Below, piece by piece: positions 34,422-42,515 of a DNA stretch of 47,992 nucleotides. Each line of letters starts with the position of its first letter. Within the stretch, counting starts at the first letter, position 1. The stretch comes from Rhabdonatronobacter sediminivivens (lineage in GTDB: Bacteria > Pseudomonadota > Alphaproteobacteria > Rhodobacterales > Rhodobacteraceae): assembly GCF_013415485.1 (NCBI RefSeq), contig NZ_JACBXS010000029.1, positions 1-47,992 on the forward strand, written 5' to 3'. The notes beneath the pieces are model-generated. The model made no database searches and was not told the origin of the DNA. It was given only the letters and a program-made list of their open reading frames with translations. The position numbers and the translations under genes were made by a program.

Positions 34422-34441
34422 CCGGGGGGCTGGCCCCCCGG
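34422..34441. repeat. REP-like palindromic element and probable bidirectional terminator
   Basis: CCGGGGGG, loop CTGG, CCCCCCGG form a perfect 8-base stem. The upstream TGTCGAAATATCCCGGGGGG belongs to the same unit. I recall this type of AAATATCCCGGGGG plus GC palindrome as a common intergenic repeat in Rhodobacteraceae genomes, but only one full copy is in this window. It lies between the convergent SDR and glycosyltransferase genes. Confidence 0.6.
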
Positions 34442-34477
34442 CACCGGCCAGATGCGCATGGATGAAAGTCCGGCGCC

Positions 34478-35443
34478 TCACCGGTATTCGATCAACCCGG
34501 GCTCCCGCCCGCGCCAGCGCCGTATCGCCCAGGTGAGCATCCCCTGCAGGTTGGCAAATTTTGACAGCGTCAGCAACGCGGCCCCGGCGGCCGCGTGGCG
34601 GCGGCTGAAACCTTCGGCGCGCAGGCGCCGGGCATTGCGCAGGTTCGAGGCCAGGTAAAGCGCGCCCAGGCCCGCCAGCGCCAGCCCCCCGATCCAGGGC
34701 AGAAGCAGCACCGCCGCCAGCGGCAGCACGACCGCCCAGACCCAGGCGCGGAGCCGTTCGGCGCGATAGGCGCCAGGCGTCACGGTTGCCACCTGCGCAA
34801 AGGAATGCCCTGCCCGCACCGCGCGGCGCCAGAACGGGCCCAGCCGGTGCATGGCCAGATCATGGGTTGCCATCTCCTGCCCAACCGGCGCGACCTGCCA
34901 ACCCGCCGCCCGCAAGCGGTCGCAGAACTCGCCCTCTTCGCCCGCGATCAGGTCCTCGCGGAACCCGCCCGTTTCCAGAAGCGGCGCAAACCGGCCCAGG
35001 AACACGCCGGTAAAGCTGGCGCCGCCCCGCACCACCATGTCCCATTCGTGGTCCTGCATCCGGTTATAGACCGACGTCCCCGGCGCCTCTTCGCGTACCC
35101 GGCCAAAGACCGCGGCCAGGTCAGGCCGGGCGTTCAGCGCCTCCAGCCCCGCAGCAATCCAGCCCGCAACCACCACGCAATCGCCATCGACCAGCTGTAT
35201 GAACTCGGGCGGATCATCCGACAGTGCGCGCAGCCCCGCATTGCGCGCCCGCGCCGCGCTCAGCGGCGGGGCCAGTTCCACCACGGCATCCGCCCCTGCC
35301 GCCCGCGCCACCGCCACGCTGTCATCCGAGGACGCGCTGTCCACATAGACCACGCGGCGCACATCCGCGCGCAGGGCGGCAATGGCCGCGCCCAGCCGCG
35401 CCCCCTCATTCCGGCCGATCACCACCGCGTCGATTACCGCCAT
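34478..35443 (-). CDS. Glycosyltransferase family 2 protein, membrane-associated
   Basis: A 321-residue protein. The GT-A fold shows DAVVIGRNEGARLGAAI, VVYVDSASSDDSVAVARAAG and the metal-binding motif as VDGDCVVVAGW. The acceptor part has REDLIAGEEGEFCDRLR. A membrane hairpin (LRAWVWAVVLPLAAVLLLPW, then LALAGLGALYLASNL) lies near residues 240-275. Sugar donor and product are unknown; exopolysaccharide or glycolipid synthesis is likely. GAGGGAAAG precedes the ATG at 35443. Divergent from the thiolase operon. Confidence 0.88.
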   Translation of the reverse strand: MAVIDAVVIGRNEGARLGAAIAALRADVRRVVYVDSASSDDSVAVARAAGADAVVELAPPLSAARARNAGLRALSDDPPEFIQLVDGDCVVVAGWIAAGLEALNARPDLAAVFGRVREEAPGTSVYNRMQDHEWDMVVRGGASFTGVFLGRFAPLLETGGFREDLIAGEEGEFCDRLRAAGWQVAPVGQEMATHDLAMHRLGPFWRRAVRAGHSFAQVATVTPGAYRAERLRAWVWAVVLPLAAVLLLPWIGGLALAGLGALYLASNLRNARRLRAEGFSRRHAAAGAALLTLSKFANLQGMLTWAIRRWRGREPGLIEYR

Positions 35444-35567
35444 CTTTCCCTCATCGCTGCAGACCTTCTGCCCATAGCACAGATGCAGCCCAATCGCGGC
35501 ACCCACTGGGCAAGGGCGCGGATTTGTGGTGGATTGCGCCGAAACAGAGATCAGGGAGGAGGCCGCA

Positions 35568-36737
35568 ATGACCCGCGCGCAGATCATCGGTTGGGCGCAT
35601 ACCCGCTTTGGCAAGTCCGAAGCCCCGGACACCGAATCGCTCATGGCCGAGGCGCTTCCGCAGGCGCTGGCCCACGCCGGGATCGGCGCCGAGGATGTGG
35701 ACGGCCTCTTTGTCGGCGTCTTCAACAACGGCTTTTCGCAACAGGATTTTCAGGCCGCACTGGTGGCCATGGGGGATGAGCGTTTGCGCCACACTCCGGC
35801 GGTGCGGTTTGAAAACGCCTGCGCCACGGGTTCGGCGGCGCTGCACGGGGCGCTGGATTTCCTGGATGCCGGGCGTGGTCAGATCGCCGTGGTCATCGGC
35901 GCGGAGAAGATGACCGCCACCCCCACCGCCGCCGTGGGCGACATCCTGCTGGGGGCAAGCTACGTGGCCGAGGAAGCGGTGGTCGAGGGCGGCTTCGCAG
36001 GGCTCTTCGGCCAGATTGCCCAAAGCTATTTCCAGCGCCATGGTGACCAGTCCGAGGCGCTCGCCATGATCGCCGCCAAGAACCACCGCAACGGCATGGC
36101 CAACCCCTTTGCCCATATGCGCAAGGATTTCGGCGTCGATTTCTGCAATACCCCGTCCGAGAAGAACCCCCGCGTGGCCGGGCCGCTGCGGCGCACCGAT
36201 TGTTCGCTGATCTCGGACGGGGCGGCGGTGCTGGTGCTGGCGGCGCCGGTGGCGGCGGCGGACGCCCCGCGTGCGATCCGTTTCCGCGCCCGGGTGCAGG
36301 CCAATGACATTCTGGCCATGTCACGCCGCGATGTGCTGGCGTTTGAGGGCGCGCGCCGGGCCTGGGCGGGCGCGCTGGCGAAGGCGGGGATGACGCTGGA
36401 TGATCTGGCGCTGGTGGAAACCCATGATTGCTTCACCATCGCCGAACTGTTGGAATACGAGGCCATGGGCCTGACCGCCCCCGGGCAGGGCGCGCGCGCG
36501 ATCCGTGACGGCACAGTGGCGCGCGACGGGCGGCTGCCGGTGAACCCCTCGGGCGGGTTGAAGTCCAAGGGCCACCCCATCGGCGCCACCGGGGTCTCCA
36601 TGCATGTCATGGCCGCGATGCAGGTGGCGGATGAAGCCGGCGCGATGCAGATCCCCGGCGCCACAACCGCGGGCGTCTTCAACATGGGGGGCGTCGCCGT
36701 GGCCAATTACTGTTCCATCCTGGAGCGTGTGGCATGA
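35568..36737 (+). CDS. Acetyl-CoA acetyltransferase (thiolase, SCP2-type)
   Basis: A 389-residue thiolase-family enzyme. The nucleophile is in ENACATGSAALH, with VETHDCFTIAE (His), and the second Cys/His site is represented by GGLKSKGHPIGATGVSM. The last part, FNMGGVAVANYCSILERV, closes the active site. The shape fits sterol-carrier-protein-type thiolases, used in side-chain or unusual acyl-CoA degradation. GGGAGGAGG gives a very strong ribosome site. The stop overlaps the next gene (ATGA). Confidence 0.9.
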   Translation: MTRAQIIGWAHTRFGKSEAPDTESLMAEALPQALAHAGIGAEDVDGLFVGVFNNGFSQQDFQAALVAMGDERLRHTPAVRFENACATGSAALHGALDFLDAGRGQIAVVIGAEKMTATPTAAVGDILLGASYVAEEAVVEGGFAGLFGQIAQSYFQRHGDQSEALAMIAAKNHRNGMANPFAHMRKDFGVDFCNTPSEKNPRVAGPLRRTDCSLISDGAAVLVLAAPVAAADAPRAIRFRARVQANDILAMSRRDVLAFEGARRAWAGALAKAGMTLDDLALVETHDCFTIAELLEYEAMGLTAPGQGARAIRDGTVARDGRLPVNPSGGLKSKGHPIGATGVSMHVMAAMQVADEAGAMQIPGATTAGVFNMGGVAVANYCSILERVA

Positions 36738-38305
36738 GCGCGGCGCCGGTCAGCACCCGGGTGATGAACCTGGCCTCGATGCTCAGCCAGACCGCGCGGC
36801 GGCTGGGGCCGGATCTGGCGCTGGTCTGGGGCGATCTGCGCCTCAGCTGGGCCGAGCTGGAGACCCGCGCCTGCGCCTGCGCTGCCGCGCTGCAGGGGCT
36901 GGGCGTGGCCAAGGGCGACCGCGTGCTGGTCCATTCGTCGAACAACATCCAGATGATCGAGGCCATGTTCGCCTGTTGGCGGCTGGGCGCGGTCTGGGTG
37001 CCCGCCAATTTCCGGCTGGCACCTGCGGAACTGGCCGGGCTGGCCGAAACCGCCGCGCCGAAGCTGCTGATCGGCCATGCAGCTTTCCCGGAACACGCCC
37101 GCGCCTGCGCCGGGCTGGTGGAGGCCACCGTGACCATCGGCGGGGGCGAGGCTGACTATGACGCGCTGGTCGCCGCGCATATGGGGCAGGCGCCTGATGC
37201 CGTGGCCGTGGACCGTGATGACCCGGCGTGGTTCTTCTTCACCTCGGGCACCACGGGGCGGCCAAAGGCGGCGGTGCTGACCCATGGGCAGATGGCCTTT
37301 GTCATCACCAATTTCATGTGCGACCTGATGCCGGACAGCGGGCCGGGGGATGCCTCCCTGGTCGTTGCGCCCTTGTCGCATGGTGCGGGGGTGCATCTGC
37401 TGGGGCAGGTGGCCAAGGGGGTCAAGACGGTGCTGCCGCCCGGCACCGGATTTGACCCGGGCGTGATCTGGCAACTGGTGCAGGACTGGCGCATCACCAA
37501 TGCCTTTACCGTGCCCACCATCCTCAAGCGGCTGGTGGAACACCCGGCGGTGGACACGGCGGACCATTCCGCGCTGCGCCATGTCATCTATGCGGGCGCG
37601 CCCATGTATCGCGCCGATCAGATCCGCGCGCTGGAGAAACTCGGCGCCGTGCTGGTGCAGTATTTCGGGCTGGGCGAGGTGACGGGCAGCATCACCGTGC
37701 TGCCCCCCGTGCACCATACCACCGACGATTCGCAGATGCGGCTGGGCACCTGCGGCTTTGCCCGCACCGGCATGGAGGTGCAGGTGCAGGATGACGACGG
37801 CCGCGCCCTGGGCCCGAATGAAACCGGCGAGATCTGCGTCATCGGCCCCGCCGTCTTTGCCGGCTACCACAACAACCCCGAGGCCAACGCCAAATCCTTT
37901 CGCAACGGCTGGTTCCGCACCGGCGATCTGGGCCATATGGATGCCGAAGGGTTTGTCTATCTGACCGGGCGGGCCTCGGACATGTATATCTCGGGCGGGT
38001 CCAACATCTACCCGCGCGAGATCGAGGAGGTGATCCTGCGCATCCCCGGCGTGTCGGAATGTGCCGTCCTGGGCGTCCCGGACCCGGAGTGGGGGGAGGT
38101 TGGCCTGGCTGTGGTGGTCCCCGAACCCGGTGCCGCGCTGGACCCGCAGGCGGTGCAGGCGGGCATCGCCCCGCACCTGGCGCGCTACAAGCTGCCGAAA
38201 TCGGTGGTCCTGTGGGAGGAACTGCCCAAATCCGGCTATGGCAAGGTCACCAGAAAGCTGATCCGTGCCGAACTGGAACGCCGGGGCCAGTGGCCGGCGC
38301 CGTGA
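36734..38305 (+). CDS. Acyl-CoA synthetase (AMP-forming)
   Basis: A 523-residue ANL-superfamily ligase. The P-loop-like motif FFTSGTTGRPKAAVLTH (A3), YFGLGEVTGSITVLPP (A5), WFRTGDLGHMDAEGFVYLTGRASDMYISGG (A7-A8, in parts) and the catalytic Lys in YGKVTRKLIR (A10) are all present. The substrate pocket is not decoded; it is similar to medium- or long-chain and 2-methyl-branched acid CoA ligases. It overlaps the thiolase gene and the next gene, so the three are translationally coupled. Confidence 0.93.
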   Translation: MSAAPVSTRVMNLASMLSQTARRLGPDLALVWGDLRLSWAELETRACACAAALQGLGVAKGDRVLVHSSNNIQMIEAMFACWRLGAVWVPANFRLAPAELAGLAETAAPKLLIGHAAFPEHARACAGLVEATVTIGGGEADYDALVAAHMGQAPDAVAVDRDDPAWFFFTSGTTGRPKAAVLTHGQMAFVITNFMCDLMPDSGPGDASLVVAPLSHGAGVHLLGQVAKGVKTVLPPGTGFDPGVIWQLVQDWRITNAFTVPTILKRLVEHPAVDTADHSALRHVIYAGAPMYRADQIRALEKLGAVLVQYFGLGEVTGSITVLPPVHHTTDDSQMRLGTCGFARTGMEVQVQDDDGRALGPNETGEICVIGPAVFAGYHNNPEANAKSFRNGWFRTGDLGHMDAEGFVYLTGRASDMYISGGSNIYPREIEEVILRIPGVSECAVLGVPDPEWGEVGLAVVVPEPGAALDPQAVQAGIAPHLARYKLPKSVVLWEELPKSGYGKVTRKLIRAELERRGQWPAP

Positions 38306-39126
38306 TCGAACGGCTGACCCACCCCGGACCGGTGGCGGCAAAACGCTTCTGCGCGCTGCCCGTGCGGGCCGAGCCGCTGACCCTCATTCTGCCGGCGGGT
38401 GTTCCCCTGCTGGAGGCGCTGGCAGACACCGGCCTGCGCGCCGCATGGCTGGAACTTGCCGATGTCCCCATGGCACGGCTGGACTATTTGCGCCCCGGCC
38501 CGGATCCGACAGGCGAACACGCCGCCTGGTATGACGGGCCGCACCGGGCCGATGGCGCGGTAATGACACGGTTGAGCCTGCATCTGGGGCGCCGTGGTGG
38601 GGAGCCCTGGCTGCATGGTCATGGCGGGTGGCAGGGCGCGCGCGGCGCCGGTGGCGGGCATGTGCTGCCCAGCGCCACGGTGCTGGCCGAACCCGCCCGG
38701 GCACGGGGTTGGGCGCTGGAGGGGGCCATGCTGGAGGTGACACCGGACCCGGAGACCCGGTTCGACCTGTTTCAGCCGGTGCCGGATGCCACGGTCAAAG
38801 ACCCCGATGCCGTGCTGCTGACCCTGCGGCCCAACCAGGATATCACCTTGGCCGTGGAAGCGGCCGCTGCGGCCCATGGCATCCGGAATGGTACGGTGCA
38901 CGGGCTGGGCAGCCTGGTGGCGCCGCGCCTGACCATGGGGGCCGAGGCTAGCATCGCCACGGAAATCCTGATCACGGATGGGCAGATCGTCAACGGTCAT
39001 GCGGCCCTGTCGGCATTGGTGGTGGGGTTTGGCGGGCGGATCACGCTGGCCGGGCTGGAACGCGGGCATTGCGGGGTCTGTGTGACCTGCGAAATCCTGA
39101 TCCGGCGGGCTGATCCCTGCTGCTGA
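38302..39126 (+). CDS. Tandem PPC (DUF296) domain protein
   Basis: A 274-residue protein with two copies of the PPC/DUF296 fold. The first (residues 1-125) ends ...RLSLHLGRRGGEPWLHGHGG. The second (residues about 145-265) is fuller: LLTLRPNQDITLAVEAAAAA, HGIRNGTVHGLGSLVAPRL, EILITDGQIVNGHAALSALVV. It ends with ERGHCGVCVTCEIL. PPC domains in plants bind DNA; the bacterial stand-alone ones have no proven role. It starts GTG at 38302 overlapping the ligase stop; a GTG at 38290 is also possible. Being coupled to acyl-CoA genes it may be metabolic rather than DNA-binding. Confidence 0.82.
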   Translation: MIERLTHPGPVAAKRFCALPVRAEPLTLILPAGVPLLEALADTGLRAAWLELADVPMARLDYLRPGPDPTGEHAAWYDGPHRADGAVMTRLSLHLGRRGGEPWLHGHGGWQGARGAGGGHVLPSATVLAEPARARGWALEGAMLEVTPDPETRFDLFQPVPDATVKDPDAVLLTLRPNQDITLAVEAAAAAHGIRNGTVHGLGSLVAPRLTMGAEASIATEILITDGQIVNGHAALSALVVGFGGRITLAGLERGHCGVCVTCEILIRRADPCC

Positions 39127-39163
39127 CAGGGTTTCACGTGTGGTTGAGCGGCGCGCGCGGGCT

Positions 39164-39191
39164 TTGCGTTTTCCGCGCTGACCCCTATGTT
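39164..39191 (+). promoter_or_regulatory. Possible promoter of degP-like gene
   Basis: TTGCGT (39164-39169), 16 bases, TATGTT (39186-39191). The fit is moderate, and the position 55 bases before the ATG is sensible. No CpxR- or RpoE-type site is evident. Confidence 0.3.
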
Positions 39192-39245
39192 GCACCTGAG
39201 TCCAGGCCGCGCCCCCGCGGCCCGAAAGCCATATCTGGAGTGACC

Positions 39246-40718
39246 ATGACGAAAAGCCGTGCCATGACCCTTTCGTGCGATACACGCCGGTATCTCTGGC
39301 CGGGGCTTGCGGTCCTGATGCTGGCCGTGCTGCTTCTGGCGATGCAAACGGTGCAGGCCGCCGCCCAGGATCGCCCTGCCAGTTTTGCCGATCTGGCCGA
39401 AAGTGTCAGCCCGTCCGTGGTGAACATCACCACCTCGACCACGGTGGCATCCCGGAACGATCCGATGCCCACCCCGCCCCAGGGTTCGCCCTTCGAGGAT
39501 TTCTTTCGTGACTTCTTCGACCGTGAAGATCGCCCACGGCAAAGCCAGGCGCTTGGATCAGGCTTCGTGATCTCCGAGGACGGTTTCATTGTCACCAACA
39601 ACCATGTGATCGAAGGCGCGGATGAGATTCTGGTGGAATTCTTCGCCGGGCTGGAACTGCCCGCAACACTGATCGGCACCGACCCAGCCACCGATCTGGC
39701 CTTGCTGAAGGTCGAACATGAAAGCCCGCTGCCCTATGTGCCCTGGGGCGATTCCGAAGCCTCGCGCGTGGGGGACTGGGTGATTGCGGTGGGCAACCCG
39801 CTGGGGCAGGGGTTTTCGGTCAGTGCGGGCATCATCTCGGCCCGTGGGCGTGCGCTGCAGGGCAATTACGATGACTACATCCAGACCGACGCCGCCATCA
39901 ACCGTGGCAACTCGGGCGGGCCGCTGTTCAACATGGAGGGCGAGGTCATCGGCGTGAACACCGCGATCCTGTCGCCCACCGGCGGCTCCATCGGGATCGG
40001 TTTTGCCATGTCCTCGAATGTGGCCGTGGGGGTGATCGAACAACTGCGCGAATTCGGCACCACCCGGCGCGGCTGGCTGGGCGTGCGTATCCAGGATCTG
40101 ACCGATGACATGGCCGAGGCGTTGGGCCTGGACCGGGCGGAAGGTGCCATGGTCACCGATGTGATGGAAGGCCCCTCGCGCGAGGCCGGGATGCAGACCG
40201 GCGACGTGATTCTGCGCTTCGATGGCGGCATCGTGCGCGACACGCGCCAGCTGGTGCGCCGCGTGGGCGATGCGGGCGTTGGCCGCGATGTCGAGGTGGT
40301 GGTGTTCCGTGACAATGAGGAACTGACCCTGACCGTGACACTGGGTCAGCGCGAACTGGTGGAAAACGGCATGACCCCGCCGGACGAGGCCGCCCCCGAA
40401 CCCGAGGAAGAAACCGCGGGCAGCTACATGGGAATGCGTCTTGAGCCGCTGACCGATGCCCTGCGCGAGGAAATGGGCATCGCATCGGGCATGAGCGGCT
40501 TGCTGGTCCGGGATGTCGACCCCGAAAGCGATGCCGCCCAGAAGGATGTGCGCCCCGGCGATGTCATCACCGAGGCTGGCCAGACCCCGGTCAACACCGT
40601 TGCCGAGTTGCGCGAGCGGGCCGAAGAGGCGCGCGAGGCCGGGCGCCGCTCTTTGCTGGTGCTTCTGCGCCGCGGTGGTGATCCGCGCTTCGTGGCGCTG
40701 AGTGTCGAGGAAGACTGA
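39246..40718 (+). CDS. degP: Do/DegP family periplasmic serine endoprotease
   Basis: A 490-residue periplasmic protease and chaperone for misfolded envelope proteins. A signal peptide (residues 19-41, WPGLAVLMLAVLLLAMQ) is followed by the trypsin-like domain with the catalytic triad His120 (TNNHVIEG), Asp150 (DPATDLALLK) and Ser223 (RGNSGGPLFN). Two PDZ domains follow (residues about 275-370, RGWLGVRIQDL, and 395-485, YMGMRLEPL). The Phe-rich loop FEDFFRDFFDRED (residues 83-95) is the LA-like region. GGAG precedes the ATG at 39246. Whether it is DegP-, DegQ- or MucD-like cannot be told. Confidence 0.95.
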   Translation: MTKSRAMTLSCDTRRYLWPGLAVLMLAVLLLAMQTVQAAAQDRPASFADLAESVSPSVVNITTSTTVASRNDPMPTPPQGSPFEDFFRDFFDREDRPRQSQALGSGFVISEDGFIVTNNHVIEGADEILVEFFAGLELPATLIGTDPATDLALLKVEHESPLPYVPWGDSEASRVGDWVIAVGNPLGQGFSVSAGIISARGRALQGNYDDYIQTDAAINRGNSGGPLFNMEGEVIGVNTAILSPTGGSIGIGFAMSSNVAVGVIEQLREFGTTRRGWLGVRIQDLTDDMAEALGLDRAEGAMVTDVMEGPSREAGMQTGDVILRFDGGIVRDTRQLVRRVGDAGVGRDVEVVVFRDNEELTLTVTLGQRELVENGMTPPDEAAPEPEEETAGSYMGMRLEPLTDALREEMGIASGMSGLLVRDVDPESDAAQKDVRPGDVITEAGQTPVNTVAELRERAEEAREAGRRSLLVLLRRGGDPRFVALSVEED

Positions 40719-40752
40719 GCCCCGGATTTGCGCAGGCCATCAGCACTGCCAC

Positions 40753-40784
40753 GCGCGGCGCGGACCTTCGGGTTCGCGCCGCGC
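40753..40784 (+). terminator. Very stable UUCG-capped hairpin after degP
   Basis: GCGCGGCGCG (40753-40762) pairs with CGCGCCGCGC (40775-40784). Inside, after a G-U pair, ACC (40764-40766) pairs with GGT (40771-40773) around the tetraloop TTCG. This gives about 14 pairs capped by C(UUCG)G, one of the most stable RNA loops known. A weak T-containing tail follows. Confidence 0.65.
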
Positions 40785-40867
40785 TGTCATTTGCGGGAGG
40801 GCGAAGGAACATGCGCGGCGGCGCAGCGGATGTCTGCCATGGCAGTCACCACGCGCGCCTCCAGCTG

Positions 40868-41293
40868 TCAGAACTCCGACGCATCATAGGGGACGAGGCC
40901 CAGCTCTCGCGCGGTTTGCAGGGACAGGATCGGACTGTTGAAACCGCGTGCGGCCTGATAGGCCTGCACAGCGGCGCGGGTGCGATCATCGGCATCACCG
41001 GTGATTTCGGGCGCCATGTAGCCGCGCACCGACAAGGCCCGCTGAAGCGATTCGATAAAGGCGGGGGTCACATCCTCGGGGCAGGGGGTCTGCACCAGCG
41101 ACTGACCCGGAACATCGGTGTGCCCCCAGCATCCATGGGCCTGGCGGTCCGAAATCTGCGTGACCTCCGCAGTGCCCAGGCCGCGCGTGACCTCCATTGG
41201 CATGTCTGCGGTCTGACAGGCGCCCAGCACGGCTGCACAGGCGATCATGGCGCCTGCGACCGTCTTTCGCGATATCCGTTTTCTGCTGCGCAT
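40868..41293 (-). CDS. Peptidoglycan-binding domain lipoprotein
   Basis: A 141-residue outer-envelope protein. The signal (residues 1-24) ends in lipobox LGAC followed by QTADMP. The middle part has two Cys (GCWGHTD, TPCPEDV), likely one disulfide. The C-terminal half, FIESLQRALSVRGYMAPEITGDADDRTRAAVQAYQAARGF, is a PG_binding_1 domain with its repeat of small helices. It probably anchors to the cell wall. The ATG at 41293 is followed by a basic n-region (RSRKRISRK). Confidence 0.85.
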   Translation of the reverse strand: MRSRKRISRKTVAGAMIACAAVLGACQTADMPMEVTRGLGTAEVTQISDRQAHGCWGHTDVPGQSLVQTPCPEDVTPAFIESLQRALSVRGYMAPEITGDADDRTRAAVQAYQAARGFNSPILSLQTARELGLVPYDASEF

Positions 41294-41423
41294 GGTGACA
41301 GTCTGATGTTTCCAGGCCGATTCTTGAAGCAGGAAACAATCTGTTGCCGAAATCAGGCGCTTTTGGGGCAGGGCTGGGGAAAAAATTGCAGCACCGCGCT
41401 GCGTGAGGCTGGTGCCCGGATGA

Positions 41424-41825
<402 letters not shown>

Positions 41826-41967
41826 CAGGCGGCGCCGGGCGTTTCGGCCGCGGCAGCGCGCCTTGGCGTTCTGCAGGATATATCCCCGCGTCATCGGGCG
41901 GCCGAAAACGGCCGGGGCTGCGCATGGCGTGATGCGACCGCCCAGCTCTGCGCCTTCAGGTTGCCGC

Positions 41968-42258
41968 TCAGCGGTTGCTGTCGATCCAGCGCGACATCAG
42001 GCCCCGGTCACGAAAGCATTCCTCGGGCACCTGGCGCCGCTTGATCCGGGCCAGCTTTTCGGCAAAGGCGACTTGCTTGTTGCTGGGGGTGTTGGGCCGT
42101 TCGGCAGGGCGCAGGGCGGCCTGGATGCCGATCCAGCGGCTCAGGCTCAGGCGATTTTGCTGCGCCTCCCATGGCACGATCACCTGATTGCGCAGGGCCA
42201 GCTTGCGGGCATAGGCCAGTTGCTTTTCAGTCGGCGGAAGCTGGGACTGCTCGGTCAT
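41968..42258 (-). CDS. Small protein made of two tandem 35-residue repeats
   Basis: A 96-residue protein that I cannot name. Two gapless repeats are visible: residues 9-43 (PTEKQLAYARKLA...) and 55-89 (PSNKQVAFAEKLA...), both ending SRWI. They share 16 of 35 positions: P1, K4, Q5, A7, A9, K11, L12, A13, V20, P21, E23, R28, S32, R33, W34, I35. The PxxKQxxxAxxLA motif is reminiscent of small helical units found at the ends of some DNA-processing proteins. AAAGGAG precedes the ATG at 42258. No signal peptide or membrane segment. It is divergent from the flavoprotein gene. Confidence 0.85.
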   Translation of the reverse strand: MTEQSQLPPTEKQLAYARKLALRNQVIVPWEAQQNRLSLSRWIGIQAALRPAERPNTPSNKQVAFAEKLARIKRRQVPEECFRDRGLMSRWIDSNR

Positions 42259-42515
42259 GGTCACGCTCCTTTCAACCCTCAATATAGAACAAAGCATGGA
42301 CAAAATCAAGCATGTTGCGTTTGAACGTATGTCGGCGTCTATATGTTGATTTGCAGCTTTGTCCGAAACAGGATGCTGCGTGCCCCCACGCCGATCACCC
42401 GTCGCAAAACCCCGGCGGGCTTGTCGCTTTCGTGCGTTCAGGCGTCGTGGGGGCTTGTTCCGGCCCGGGGGAATTGCGGCAATGAAGGCCCAGAATTCCG
42501 TGCTGGAGAAGCGCC

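Noticed and set aside
41307..41338. Inverted repeat TGTTTCC/GGAAACA upstream of the peptidoglycan-binding lipoprotein gene
   Set aside because: Seven bases with an 18-base gap is a modest match and is not tied to a promoter or a known regulator; kept only as a note.
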